DNA of 6,171 nucleotides from Ruminococcus flavefaciens (GCA_902796705.1 CADBQF010000174.1:1-6171), one strand, 5' to 3'. Shown: positions 1 through 5,744, counted from the first letter of the stretch. Notes: generated by a model from the letters alone, not told the origin. Made by a program: numbers and translations.

Positions 1-1055
1 GTAAGGCATATCTTGAAATGACTGAGCCTGTAGATGAAATATGTATAATTATCGAGCCTGTCAGCGAAAGCTTCCGGCGAGGCGGCATTTGTGATATCAA
101 AGAGCATATCGCCGTATTTCATGTCGTTCTCGAAGCGTGCGGAGATGACCTCGTGACGCTTTGCCTTTCCGGTGAGCCGTGGGAGGCCGTGGCAGCCGCA
201 GCTCGTTCCGAGCCTGAGACCGCCGCTCTCGTTGTGGACTCTTGTGCATATCTTTCCGGTGATGATGCGGTAGAGCCGCCTGAAAGCCTCCGCACCAAGC
301 TGGAAATTCGGGCGGCGGTAGCTCGTGACGGACGGTTCAGCCTGTGAGCCTTCGAGCGATGCGTCATATCCGGTGACGGAGATATCTTCCGGGACTTTTA
401 TCCCGGCATTTATAAGGGCATGGCAGATAGAAACAGCCATGATATCGTTTCCGCAGACGATACCGTCAGGGCGGGGGAGCTTTCCGGAAATTATCTTTTC
501 GGCAAAGGCTGCTGATTTTTCCGTCCAGAAGTCGCCGTATTCATAGAAAGTCCTGTCATACCGCAGACCGTGGCTCTTCATGGAATTGAAATATCCCTTG
601 AGCCTTTCCTCCGAGCTGAAATAACCTTTCGGGCCGGTTATGCAGTATATCCTCTTTCTGTTGTGGACTTCGATGAGATGATCCGTAACAGCCTCGAAAG
701 CGGAACAGTCATCGGCGGCGATAGTCTCGAAATTCTTGTGATCCTGTGAATCGAGGAGCATGACGGGTTTTCCTGTCTGTTTGCAGAGTTCGTCGATATA
801 TTCACGGATATCATCGTTCACGAATGAGTTCCTGTCGTAGATGAAGCCGTCGAATCTGTCAGAGCGGATAAGTTCGAGGACGGCTTTTTCGGTATCCTTA
901 TGCACAGAACGGAGCGAAAAGTTATGGAGCGGCGAAAGAGCGACTATATTGCACTTTGTCCTGAAAGCCTGAGAGATGATACCACGGAGTATCTCACTCT
1001 GAAAATCTATCTGACAATCCGTTATTATCACGCCAATAAGGAGCTTTCTGCCCAT
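1..1055 (-). CDS. LacI/PBP1-type ligand-sensing regulator without N-terminal HTH, partial (C-terminus off the left edge)
   Basis: The reading frame is open from an ATG at 1055 to the window edge (351 complete codons, no stop). An AAGGAG site lies at 1065-1070, 9 nt upstream of the ATG. Residues about 4-284 read as a periplasmic-binding-protein/LacI effector domain: an opening strand KLLIGVIIT, then DGFIYDR, KPVMLLDS, the RKRIYCITGP strand, CGNDIMA (201-207) and ISVTGYDAS (225-233), the last two being typical of LacI-family sensor domains. The domain starts at residue 4, so the usual 60-residue LacI helix-turn-helix is absent. It is followed by a TSCGC motif (C286, C288) and a helical segment ending FIYRLSHFKICL at the edge. 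In Clostridia, proteins of this layout commonly continue into a GGDEF, AraC-type HTH or kinase output domain; which applies here cannot be seen. No signal peptide is visible, so a cytoplasmic sensor of a small ligand (perhaps a sugar) is inferred. It is transcribed divergently from the elements at 1212-1487. Confidence 0.85.
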   Translation of the reverse strand, partial: MGRKLLIGVIITDCQIDFQSEILRGIISQAFRTKCNIVALSPLHNFSLRSVHKDTEKAVLELIRSDRFDGFIYDRNSFVNDDIREYIDELCKQTGKPVMLLDSQDHKNFETIAADDCSAFEAVTDHLIEVHNRKRIYCITGPKGYFSSEERLKGYFNSMKSHGLRYDRTFYEYGDFWTEKSAAFAEKIISGKLPRPDGIVCGNDIMAVSICHALINAGIKVPEDISVTGYDASLEGSQAEPSVTSYRRPNFQLGAEAFRRLYRIITGKICTRVHNESGGLRLGTSCGCHGLPRLTGKAKRHEVISARFENDMKYGDMLFDITNAASPEAFADRLDNYTYFIYRLSHFKICL

Positions 1056-1119
1056 TATTATCTTCTCCTTTCGTTCCGGACGATATTATACTTTATGAAG
1101 ACGTTTTTATACATATAAT

Positions 1120-1148
1120 ATTATATCATACTAATTGTTATATTTCAA
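1120..1148 (-). promoter_or_regulatory. Sigma-A promoter of the sensor gene (extended -10)
   Basis: Read on the minus strand, TTGAAA (1143-1148) is followed by a 17-nt spacer and TATAAT (1120-1125). The spacer ends in TGA, giving an extended -10 (TGnTATAAT). Transcription would start near 1113 and leave a leader of about 58 nt before the ATG at 1055. The fit to consensus is very good. A second TATAAT on the same strand at 1085-1090 has no good -35 and is less likely. Confidence 0.8.
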
Positions 1149-1184
1149 GACGATAATGCACGTTTTATGGAAAAAGTACAAAAA

Positions 1185-1200
1185 ATCTTCTGAAGAAGAT
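1185..1200. promoter_or_regulatory. Palindrome between divergent promoters, candidate operator
   Basis: ATCTTC-TGAA-GAAGAT is a perfect inverted repeat with 6-bp arms and a 4-nt centre. It lies between the leftward -35 element (1143-1148) and the rightward -35 element (1212-1217). No T-tract follows on either strand, so it is not an intrinsic terminator. Its position suits a dimeric regulator acting on one or both promoters. This is inference from symmetry and location only, and no binding protein is identified. Confidence 0.35.
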
Positions 1201-1211
1201 ATGATTTTTAA

Positions 1212-1240
1212 TTGCAAAATCGTGATAGATTGAGTATAAT
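1212..1240 (+). promoter_or_regulatory. Sigma-A promoter driving the 1247-1487 transcript
   Basis: TTGCAA (1212-1217), a 17-nt spacer and a perfect TATAAT (1235-1240) point rightward, with predicted transcription start near 1247. No substantial coding region follows, so the promoter appears to serve a non-coding or leader transcript that ends at the hairpin 1456-1487. Confidence 0.75.
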
Positions 1241-1246
1241 AGAATC

Positions 1247-1487
1247 ATAGAAAATAAGGAAACACAAATGAAGGTCTGCTTTAGGGGATAGGCGGGCCGG
1301 CGGCATTAAGCAGCGTTCTGAATTAGGCAGCAGGATACTGTGCCGTAAGTTACCTTTGATTCTTAATTTAGGCATAATATATATTCACAGAACATAACTC
1401 ATAATATTTCCCTCTCCTATATCACCGGCGTCGCCGGCATATAATCCCTTCCATCGAAACTCCCTCCCTCAGGGGAGTTTCTTTTTT
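1247..1487 (+). ncRNA. Candidate structured small RNA or terminated leader, about 240 nt, family not recognised
   Basis: The unit is bounded by a near-consensus promoter and a perfect intrinsic terminator. Three internal pairings can be seen. CTGCTT (1276-1281) pairs with AAGCAG (1308-1313). GGCA-g-CAG (1326-1333) pairs with CTG-TGCC (1338-1344) around a GATA tetraloop. GCCGGCGGC (1296-1304) can pair at long range with GTCGCCGGC (1430-1438), competing with the local hairpin CCGGCG/CGCCGG (1425-1437). The GC-rich 1291-1304 block stands out from AT-rich surroundings. I do not recognise signatures of 6S, SRP, tmRNA or RNase P RNA, nor of the lysine, TPP, c-di-GMP or ZTP riboswitches. The only ORF with a plausible ribosome binding site is seven codons long (1268-1291). 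It may be an independent small RNA, or a leader whose read-through reaches the 1647 gene. Confidence 0.5.
1456..1487 (+). terminator. Intrinsic terminator of the 1247 transcript
   Basis: GAAACTCCC (1456-1464) and GGGAGTTTC (1473-1481) form a perfect 9-bp stem with an 8-nt loop, followed directly by six T (1482-1487). The opposite strand has no T-tract after the stem, so it acts rightward. No ordinary gene ends here, which is the main evidence that something upstream is transcribed. Confidence 0.88.
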
Positions 1488-1547
1488 GCCTAAATGATAT
1501 CCGGACTATCAAGTACATTACAAATTCGTTAAAATTCCTGAAAAATA

Positions 1548-1576
1548 TTGACTTTGTAAATATTTCGTGATATCAT
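1548..1576 (+). promoter_or_regulatory. Sigma-A promoter of the 623-residue membrane protein
   Basis: TTGACT (1548-1553), a 17-nt spacer and TATCAT (1571-1576) each match consensus at five of six bases. Start of transcription is predicted near 1583, giving a leader of about 64 nt. The leader holds two direct-repeat pairs: GGGATA at 1584 and 1595, and TATACAAA at 1605 and 1626. The stretch 1488-1547, between the preceding terminator and this promoter, shows nothing else I can support. Confidence 0.75.
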
Positions 1577-1646
1577 ATAGGCAGGGATATCGTGGGGATA
1601 CCCGTATACAAAGATTTGTTTCGACTATACAAAAGGAGGGGTTCTT

Positions 1647-3518
1647 ATGTCAGAGAACACACAGAACAACAGCCAGAACGGCGATTTCTTCAATAATACC
1701 GTTTCAGGCGTTGATGCTGCACCGAAAAAGGGCAAAGGAAAAAAGATCGCTATAATCAGCGGAATATCACTTGCTGTAATTGCCGGGGGCGGCATCGCAG
1801 CTTATAATTTTTCCGATCTTATCAAGAATCAGGTAAATCTCCGTGTGATGAAGCCGGAGAAGTACTACGCATGGGTGAACGAGGAGAACGCACGCACTCT
1901 CGCCAAGGAGATCAGCGACGACTATAAGCTCTCACTCGACAACTACGCTAAGGGACAGACAGGCAATCTCTCATTCAGCTTTGAGGCTACAGACGCAGCA
2001 AAGGGATATATCAGAGATAATCTTCTCACAGAGGACATGGACGATGAAGAGCGTGAGGTAATGAATGCTCTTATCGATAAGTTCAACAGCGTCAAGGTAG
2101 GTTCTGATTACGCCGCAAAGGACGGACTCTTCTCCGGAAATGTCTATGCTGACTACAACGGCGAGAGACTCGCTACTTTTGAATGTGCTTTCGATGAACC
2201 TTCAATGGATTTCTTCATGCGTGTGCCTGAACTCGCTGAACAGTGGCTCGGCGTTTCAATGGGCGATATGCTCGATGAAGTTACATACGACGACGAAGAG
2301 ACAGAGCGTATCATGGAACTCTACAAGGACGTTATGAAAGATCCTTCAAAGTACCTCACTCCCGAACAGCTTGAGGATATGATCGTAAGATACGCAAATA
2401 TCTGGAGCGAATCCGTAAAGGATATCGAGATCGAGAAGAAGGAAGAGATCGATATCTGCGATATCAGCGTAAATTACACTGTTATGTCAGTTGAGCTTAC
2501 TCCGAATGACCTCATCAAGATCGGCAAGAACTACATCAAGGAAATGAAGAACGACAAGGTAATCAAGGGTATCCTTGTTGACAAGACAGGCGTATGCTCA
2601 GCAGATGAGTACGAGAGTGTATTCGATGAGCTGCTCGACGAGCTTGATGAATCCAGGGATTACGGCGGAAATGCTGTATTCGTTATCAACGAGTACGTTG
2701 ACGCTAAGGGTGTCGTAAGAGGCTTCGGAGCTTCAGTTCCCGGTGCAGGTGAAGTAAGGATCGTAATGGGCAAGGACGGCGAGAACGTAAGAGGCGAAGG
2801 AATCGTTGAAGTTATGGGCGAGGAGTTATTAAATGCTCAGCTCGTTGCTGACGAGAAGAACGACGCTTACACAGGCGATCTCACAGTTACTGTAAATGAT
2901 AATGACGAAACTTACACAGGTACACTTGAATTCACTGATTTCAAGGTAGTCAATGAGGAAAGAGGATACGTTTCAGGCGATATCACTATCAAGATACCTG
3001 AAATAGATCCTATCAGCTTTGAACTCAGCTCAAACGGCAAGTCACAGAGCATCGCATATGAGGTAGTTATCGACGGCACTGACTTCGGAAAGGCAACTCT
3101 CACAATGGGTGCTGAATACGGTGCAACTATCACAGTTCCTTCAAAGGGCGATGCAAAGATGATAGATGTTGAGGGCGAAGAATCACAGCTTGAAGAGTAT
3201 GTTGCTCCCGACAAGCTCAGAGACTTCGTTTATAATATCTTAAAGAAGATCGGTATAAGCGATGATCTTGCTGCCGAGATCGCAGATGAAGCAAAGAGCG
3301 AAGCATTCGGCGAGTACGATGATTTCGATGAAGACTTCGATATCGAAGATGAAGAAGACGAGGACGAAGATGAACCCGAATTCGATGAAGATTACTTCAA
3401 GATAGAGGAAGAGGAAGAAACATCTGAGCCGGCAGAAGAAGCACCGACAGAGGCAGTTACAGCAGAGGCAGTGTCAGAAGCAGCTACAGAGGCTTCTACA
3501 GAGAACAAAGCTGCATAA
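1647..3518 (+). CDS. Single-pass membrane protein with large acidic extracellular region, function unknown
   Basis: The 623-residue frame starts at ATG 1647 with AAGGAGG at 1633-1639, 7 nt upstream. I do not recognise the family. Residues 1-33 are polar and end in a lysine-rich cluster (27-33). Residues 34-53 form one hydrophobic helix (IAIISGISLAVIAGGGIAAY). The positive-inside rule therefore puts the N-terminus in the cytoplasm and the remaining 570 residues outside. After PEKYYAWVNEENA (70-82) comes a mostly helical region to about 340, then a strand-rich part (about 341-500) with repeated TYTG/AYTG-like turns (407-426). A helical piece follows (519-553), then an extremely Asp/Glu-rich stretch (556-592) and a Thr/Glu/Ala tail (593-623). 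There is no signal-peptidase site, lipobox, LPxTG anchor or catalytic motif. It is monocistronic, with its own promoter and terminator. The strong signals suggest abundant expression; a cell-surface or envelope role is inference. Confidence 0.9.
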   Translation: MSENTQNNSQNGDFFNNTVSGVDAAPKKGKGKKIAIISGISLAVIAGGGIAAYNFSDLIKNQVNLRVMKPEKYYAWVNEENARTLAKEISDDYKLSLDNYAKGQTGNLSFSFEATDAAKGYIRDNLLTEDMDDEEREVMNALIDKFNSVKVGSDYAAKDGLFSGNVYADYNGERLATFECAFDEPSMDFFMRVPELAEQWLGVSMGDMLDEVTYDDEETERIMELYKDVMKDPSKYLTPEQLEDMIVRYANIWSESVKDIEIEKKEEIDICDISVNYTVMSVELTPNDLIKIGKNYIKEMKNDKVIKGILVDKTGVCSADEYESVFDELLDELDESRDYGGNAVFVINEYVDAKGVVRGFGASVPGAGEVRIVMGKDGENVRGEGIVEVMGEELLNAQLVADEKNDAYTGDLTVTVNDNDETYTGTLEFTDFKVVNEERGYVSGDITIKIPEIDPISFELSSNGKSQSIAYEVVIDGTDFGKATLTMGAEYGATITVPSKGDAKMIDVEGEESQLEEYVAPDKLRDFVYNILKKIGISDDLAAEIADEAKSEAFGEYDDFDEDFDIEDEEDEDEDEPEFDEDYFKIEEEEETSEPAEEAPTEAVTAEAVSEAATEASTENKAA

Positions 3519-3522
3519 AATG

Positions 3523-3542
3523 AAAAAACGTCCGTCAGGACG
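3523..3542 (-). terminator. Short second terminator for the leftward operon
   Basis: On the minus strand CGTCC-TGAC-GGACG (5-bp stem, tetraloop, 3529-3542) is followed by six T (3523-3528). The stem is short, so it is probably a backup to the longer hairpin at 3606-3657. It lies 4 nt beyond the stop codon of the opposing 623-residue gene. Confidence 0.5.
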
Positions 3543-3552
3543 CTGAAAAACG

Positions 3553-3589
3553 GTGAAGACCTTTCGTATGATCGGTCTTCACTTTTTTT
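3553..3589 (+). terminator. Intrinsic terminator of the 623-residue protein gene
   Basis: GTGAAGACC (3553-3561) and GGTCTTCAC (3574-3582) form a perfect 9-bp stem with a 12-nt loop, followed by seven T (3583-3589). It begins 34 nt after the TAA stop at 3516-3518. Confidence 0.93.
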
Positions 3590-3595
3590 ATGGCA

Positions 3596-3657
3596 AAATA
3601 AAAATCCCCTGCGGTGACACGTATCTGAAAAGCCAGAAAATGCGTGTCAGGCAGGGG
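3596..3657 (-). terminator. Long intrinsic terminator of the dapA-dapB operon
   Basis: On the minus strand CCCCTGC (3651-3657) and TGACACG (3643-3649) pair with CGTGTCA (3615-3621) and GCAGGGG (3606-3612). This gives two 7-bp stems separated by a small internal loop, topped by a possible 4-bp TCTG/CAGA helix. The sequence that follows leftward is ATTTTTATTTT, an interrupted T-tract. It lies 55 bp beyond the stop of the thioesterase gene, the last gene of the leftward operon. Confidence 0.85.
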
Positions 3658-3712
3658 AAACTTATGTATTTGCCGGAGAAAAGAGGATATCATCTTTCTT
3701 GACTCCCATTAT

Positions 3713-4105
3713 TTATGCTGTTTTATATCCTACTATCTTTACAGCAGCTACCGGTGTTCCCAGATCATCTGTAACACTCACATTGTAACAGCAAGTCGTT
3801 CTCCCGTCCTTGACGAGCGAAGTCTCGGCTATGAGCTTCTGACTCTTCGGCACTCCGACGAACGCTATATCAGACGATATAGACACTGTTCCCGATCTTT
3901 CATGATTTGAAGCCACGGCAAAGGCGAAATCAGCAAGCGTGAAGTAAACTCCGCCCATGATACCGCCGACTGCATTTTTATGGCGGTCATCAAGGAGCAG
4001 GCTGACTTTTGCATAATGGTCGCCTATCTCTTCGATATACGAACCGGCATCGGCAGCGAAGCGGTCACGGCTGAAAAATTCCCTTACTTTTTCGATATCC
4101 TGCAT
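3713..4105 (-). CDS. PaaI-like hotdog-fold acyl-CoA thioesterase
   Basis: A single-domain hotdog protein of about 130 residues, the usual length for PaaI-type thioesterases, which hydrolyse cytoplasmic acyl- or aryl-CoA thioesters. Numbered from the ATG at 4105, the signature block is N44..G47..GG (51-52)..FTLAD (55-59)..AFAVASN (61-67). D59 sits at the catalytic Asp and N44 at the conserved Asn of E. coli PaaI. The usual His of the HGG motif is Met (IMGG), so substrate or mechanism may differ. Later strands (SISSDIAFVGVP, LIAETSLVKDGRTTCCYNVSV) fit the fold. Start choice: ATG 4105 lies one base after the dapB stop and has GGTGA at 4111-4115, 5 nt upstream. A GTG at 4114, overlapping dapB by 8 nt, would add three residues but has no ribosome binding site. 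This arrangement implies translational coupling to dapB. The substrate is unknown and no link to lysine synthesis is evident from the sequence. Confidence 0.9.
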   Translation of the reverse strand: MQDIEKVREFFSRDRFAADAGSYIEEIGDHYAKVSLLLDDRHKNAVGGIMGGVYFTLADFAFAVASNHERSGTVSISSDIAFVGVPKSQKLIAETSLVKDGRTTCCYNVSVTDDLGTPVAAVKIVGYKTA

Positions 4106-4106
4106 A

Positions 4107-4862
4107 TCATTCACCGATGAGCATACTCATATCATAAAGTCCGGCAGGCTGATCTTTTACGAATACAGCCGCATTTACAGAACCTACTGCAAATACGCTC
4201 TTTGAAGCGGCAGAGTGGGAAAGTGTGATGACCTCATCGTTTCCGGCGAAGATGATATCGTGTTCACCGACGATAGTGCCGCCTCTGATAGCGTGCATAC
4301 CTATCTCGGACTTCTCTCTCTTCTGACGGCGTGAGTGACGGTCATATACATAGTGCTTTGAGTTGCCCAGAGTTTCGTTGATAGCGTTTGCGAGCATTAT
4401 TGCCGTACCGCTCGGAGCGTCTATCTTCTGGTTGTGATGCTTTTCAACTATCTCTATATCGAACTGGTCACCGAGGATAGAAGCTGCCTTCTTTGCGAGA
4501 TTTACGAGGAGATTGATACCGAGGGACATATTGAATGTGAAGAATACAGGTATCTGCTCTGCGGCTTTCTTTATCTGGGCGATCTGCTCATCTGAATAGC
4601 CTGTTGAAGCTATAACGATCGGAGTTCCTGTTGAAAGGCAGTATTCAAGGAGTCCGTCGAGAGAAGCAGGGTTTGAGAAGTCGATTATAACGTCAGGCTT
4701 TACAGGCAGTTCAGCCGGAGTTTTTACTATCGGGAAATCATCATAAGACTCTGTGTAGAGGTCGATGCCTGCGACGGTCTTGCAGTCCTCACGCTCTTTG
4801 ATGACAGCGTGGACATTTTTGCCCATTTTTCCGTTAGCACCGCATATTGCAATATTAGTCAT
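4107..4862 (-). CDS. dapB: 4-hydroxy-tetrahydrodipicolinate reductase DapB
   Basis: 251 residues, typical length for DapB. The cytoplasmic enzyme reduces the product of DapA to tetrahydrodipicolinate with NAD(P)H, in the diaminopimelate/lysine pathway. The N-terminal Rossmann fold opens with IAICGANGKMGK (G8, G11, G14). D34 ends the second strand (VAGID), a position that helps select NADH over NADPH. DFS (61-63) and ASTGYS (85-90) follow. The substrate-binding and catalytic block is EKHHNQKIDAPSGTA (140-154), with H142, H143, K146 and the DAPSGTA signature intact. RGGTIVGEHDIIFAG (193-207) is the C-terminal signature. All key residues are present, so the enzyme should be active. ATG 4862 has AAAGGAG at 4874-4880, a rather long 11 nt upstream. 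The gene follows the lipoprotein gene after 33 nt and ends at the start of the thioesterase gene. Confidence 0.98.
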   Translation of the reverse strand: MTNIAICGANGKMGKNVHAVIKEREDCKTVAGIDLYTESYDDFPIVKTPAELPVKPDVIIDFSNPASLDGLLEYCLSTGTPIVIASTGYSDEQIAQIKKAAEQIPVFFTFNMSLGINLLVNLAKKAASILGDQFDIEIVEKHHNQKIDAPSGTAIMLANAINETLGNSKHYVYDRHSRRQKREKSEIGMHAIRGGTIVGEHDIIFAGNDEVITLSHSAASKSVFAVGSVNAAVFVKDQPAGLYDMSMLIGE

Positions 4863-4895
4863 GGTCTTTTACACTCCTTTTTTATTTTCAGGCGG

Positions 4896-5675
4896 TCAGA
4901 ATACTTCGTAGTAATCGAGCAGCCATTTTCCGTCTATGTTATAGAAAGTGAATTCCTGATCTTCATCTGTTTCGAGAGTTTCACCTGCATATTCGATAGA
5001 GAGATCAAAAACTACAGTATAAGCCTCCGGGATATTTATAGGTTCAAGTCCGACATCTTCATAATCATCGGCAAGGTCTTCCTCGTAGTCCTGTATATCG
5101 TCGTAGCTGAGCTTATTGACTTCCTTTACCTTGCAGCCGAATGTGAGCTTTACAGTTGAAGGATCGGGGGCATTCTCGTCATCTTCGTAGTAGCCTTCAT
5201 AGGCATCCTGTTCAAGTTCTTTGAGTTCTTCATTGAATGCGTCGAAATCGCTGATGAGTGAGTTATACTCTTCTTCGTCGGTATTTTTGAGAGCTTCAAG
5301 GTATTCATCGGTGAAGCATACAGATCGGATACCGTTTCCGTCGCCGGCATTAATTGACTTGAAGAGAGTCTCGAATGAATCTTTGCACGGGAAATCATCT
5401 GTAGACACATCGGAAGGCTCGCCGTCATATTTGCTTGTTTCAGCCTCAGTTTCGGGTTCTTCCTCTGTGGTGATCTCTTCATCGGCAGTTGAAGTCTCGC
5501 TCTCGGCTGAAACTTCTGCATCGTCTGACTTTTCGTCGTCAGAGCCTTTGACATTTTTGTTTTCAGAAACGGAAGTCTTCTCCGTTTTTTCGTCAGAGCT
5601 TTCCTTGTCTCCGCATGAAGTGAAAGCACATACGGAAAGCGAAAGTGCGAGTATTCCTGCAAGTATTTTTTTCAT
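4896..5675 (-). CDS. Acidic lipoprotein of unknown function encoded between dapA and dapB
   Basis: 259 residues from ATG 5675, with AGGAG 5 nt upstream. The N-terminus is a lipoprotein signal peptide: KK at 2-3, a hydrophobic stretch (4-18), then FTSC with Cys21 as the lipid-modified residue. Residues 22-93 are a low-complexity Ser/Thr/Glu/Asp/Lys linker that would space the domain from the membrane. The C-terminal domain (about 94-259) starts with helices (DSFETLFKSINAGD, FTDEYLEALK) and ends in strands (TVKLTFGCKVKEVNKL, AYTVVFDLSIEYAG, QEFTFYNIDGKWLLDYYEVF). That helix-then-sheet order with a closing DGKWLL strand resembles NTF2-like/DUF4878-type lipoprotein domains; this is fold-level inference only. 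Three further cysteines (97, 120, 181) are present. I do not recognise a specific family. Short gaps to dapA (69 nt) and dapB (33 nt), with no terminator between, place it in the same operon. No known role in lysine synthesis can be assigned. Confidence 0.92.
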   Translation of the reverse strand: MKKILAGILALSLSVCAFTSCGDKESSDEKTEKTSVSENKNVKGSDDEKSDDAEVSAESETSTADEEITTEEEPETEAETSKYDGEPSDVSTDDFPCKDSFETLFKSINAGDGNGIRSVCFTDEYLEALKNTDEEEYNSLISDFDAFNEELKELEQDAYEGYYEDDENAPDPSTVKLTFGCKVKEVNKLSYDDIQDYEEDLADDYEDVGLEPINIPEAYTVVFDLSIEYAGETLETDEDQEFTFYNIDGKWLLDYYEVF

Positions 5676-5690
5676 AGTTTCTCCTTTTAC

Positions 5691-5729
5691 GGGCGGTTAT
5701 CTGACATGGGCGGATAAAACTATCCGCCC
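5691..5729 (-). promoter_or_regulatory. Intercistronic stem-loop with a competing CCGCCC arm
   Basis: Between dapA and the lipoprotein gene, TATCCGCCC and GGGCGGATA (5708-5729) form a perfect 9-bp stem around a 4-nt loop. No T-tract follows on either strand, so it is not a simple terminator. A second CCGCCC copy on the minus strand (5691-5696) could pair with the same GGGCGG arm. It sits directly before the lipoprotein ribosome binding site (5681-5687). The element may stabilise or process the mRNA, or tune lipoprotein translation. Confidence 0.5.
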
Positions 5730-5744
5730 TTGATCTGTGTTGGT

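Noticed and set aside
18..347. 109-codon plus-strand ORF (and further plus/minus ORFs up to about 546)
   Set aside because: They lie antisense or out of frame to the conserved LacI-type sensor coding sequence and show no recognisable domain or ribosome binding site.
900..1118. 72-codon plus-strand ORF
   Set aside because: Antisense to the N-terminus and promoter of the sensor gene; composition is not protein-like.
1208..1375. 55-codon minus-strand ORF across the putative RNA
   Set aside because: No ribosome binding site precedes its ATG, it runs through the rightward promoter, and its sequence has no recognisable features.
1247..1487. Assignment of the transcript to 6S RNA or a known riboswitch
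   Set aside because: I could not find the conserved sequence blocks of the classes I know, and no long closing stem typical of 6S is evident. It is left as unassigned.
1567..1755. 62-codon plus-strand ORF
   Set aside because: It begins inside the promoter and overlaps the start of the 623-residue gene in another frame, without its own ribosome binding site.
4106..4114. GTG at 4114 as the thioesterase start
   Set aside because: It has no upstream ribosome binding site, while the ATG at 4105 has GGTGA 5 nt upstream. The three-residue difference does not affect the domain.
5708..5729. The stem-loop as an intrinsic terminator after dapA
   Set aside because: No T-tract follows on either strand, and the lipoprotein and dapB genes continue downstream in the same direction.
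5150..5733. Long ORFs overlapping the lipoprotein gene in other frames (170 codons on each strand)
   Set aside because: They are shadows of the repetitive acidic linker codons. The lipoprotein frame has a ribosome binding site, signal peptide and lipobox.
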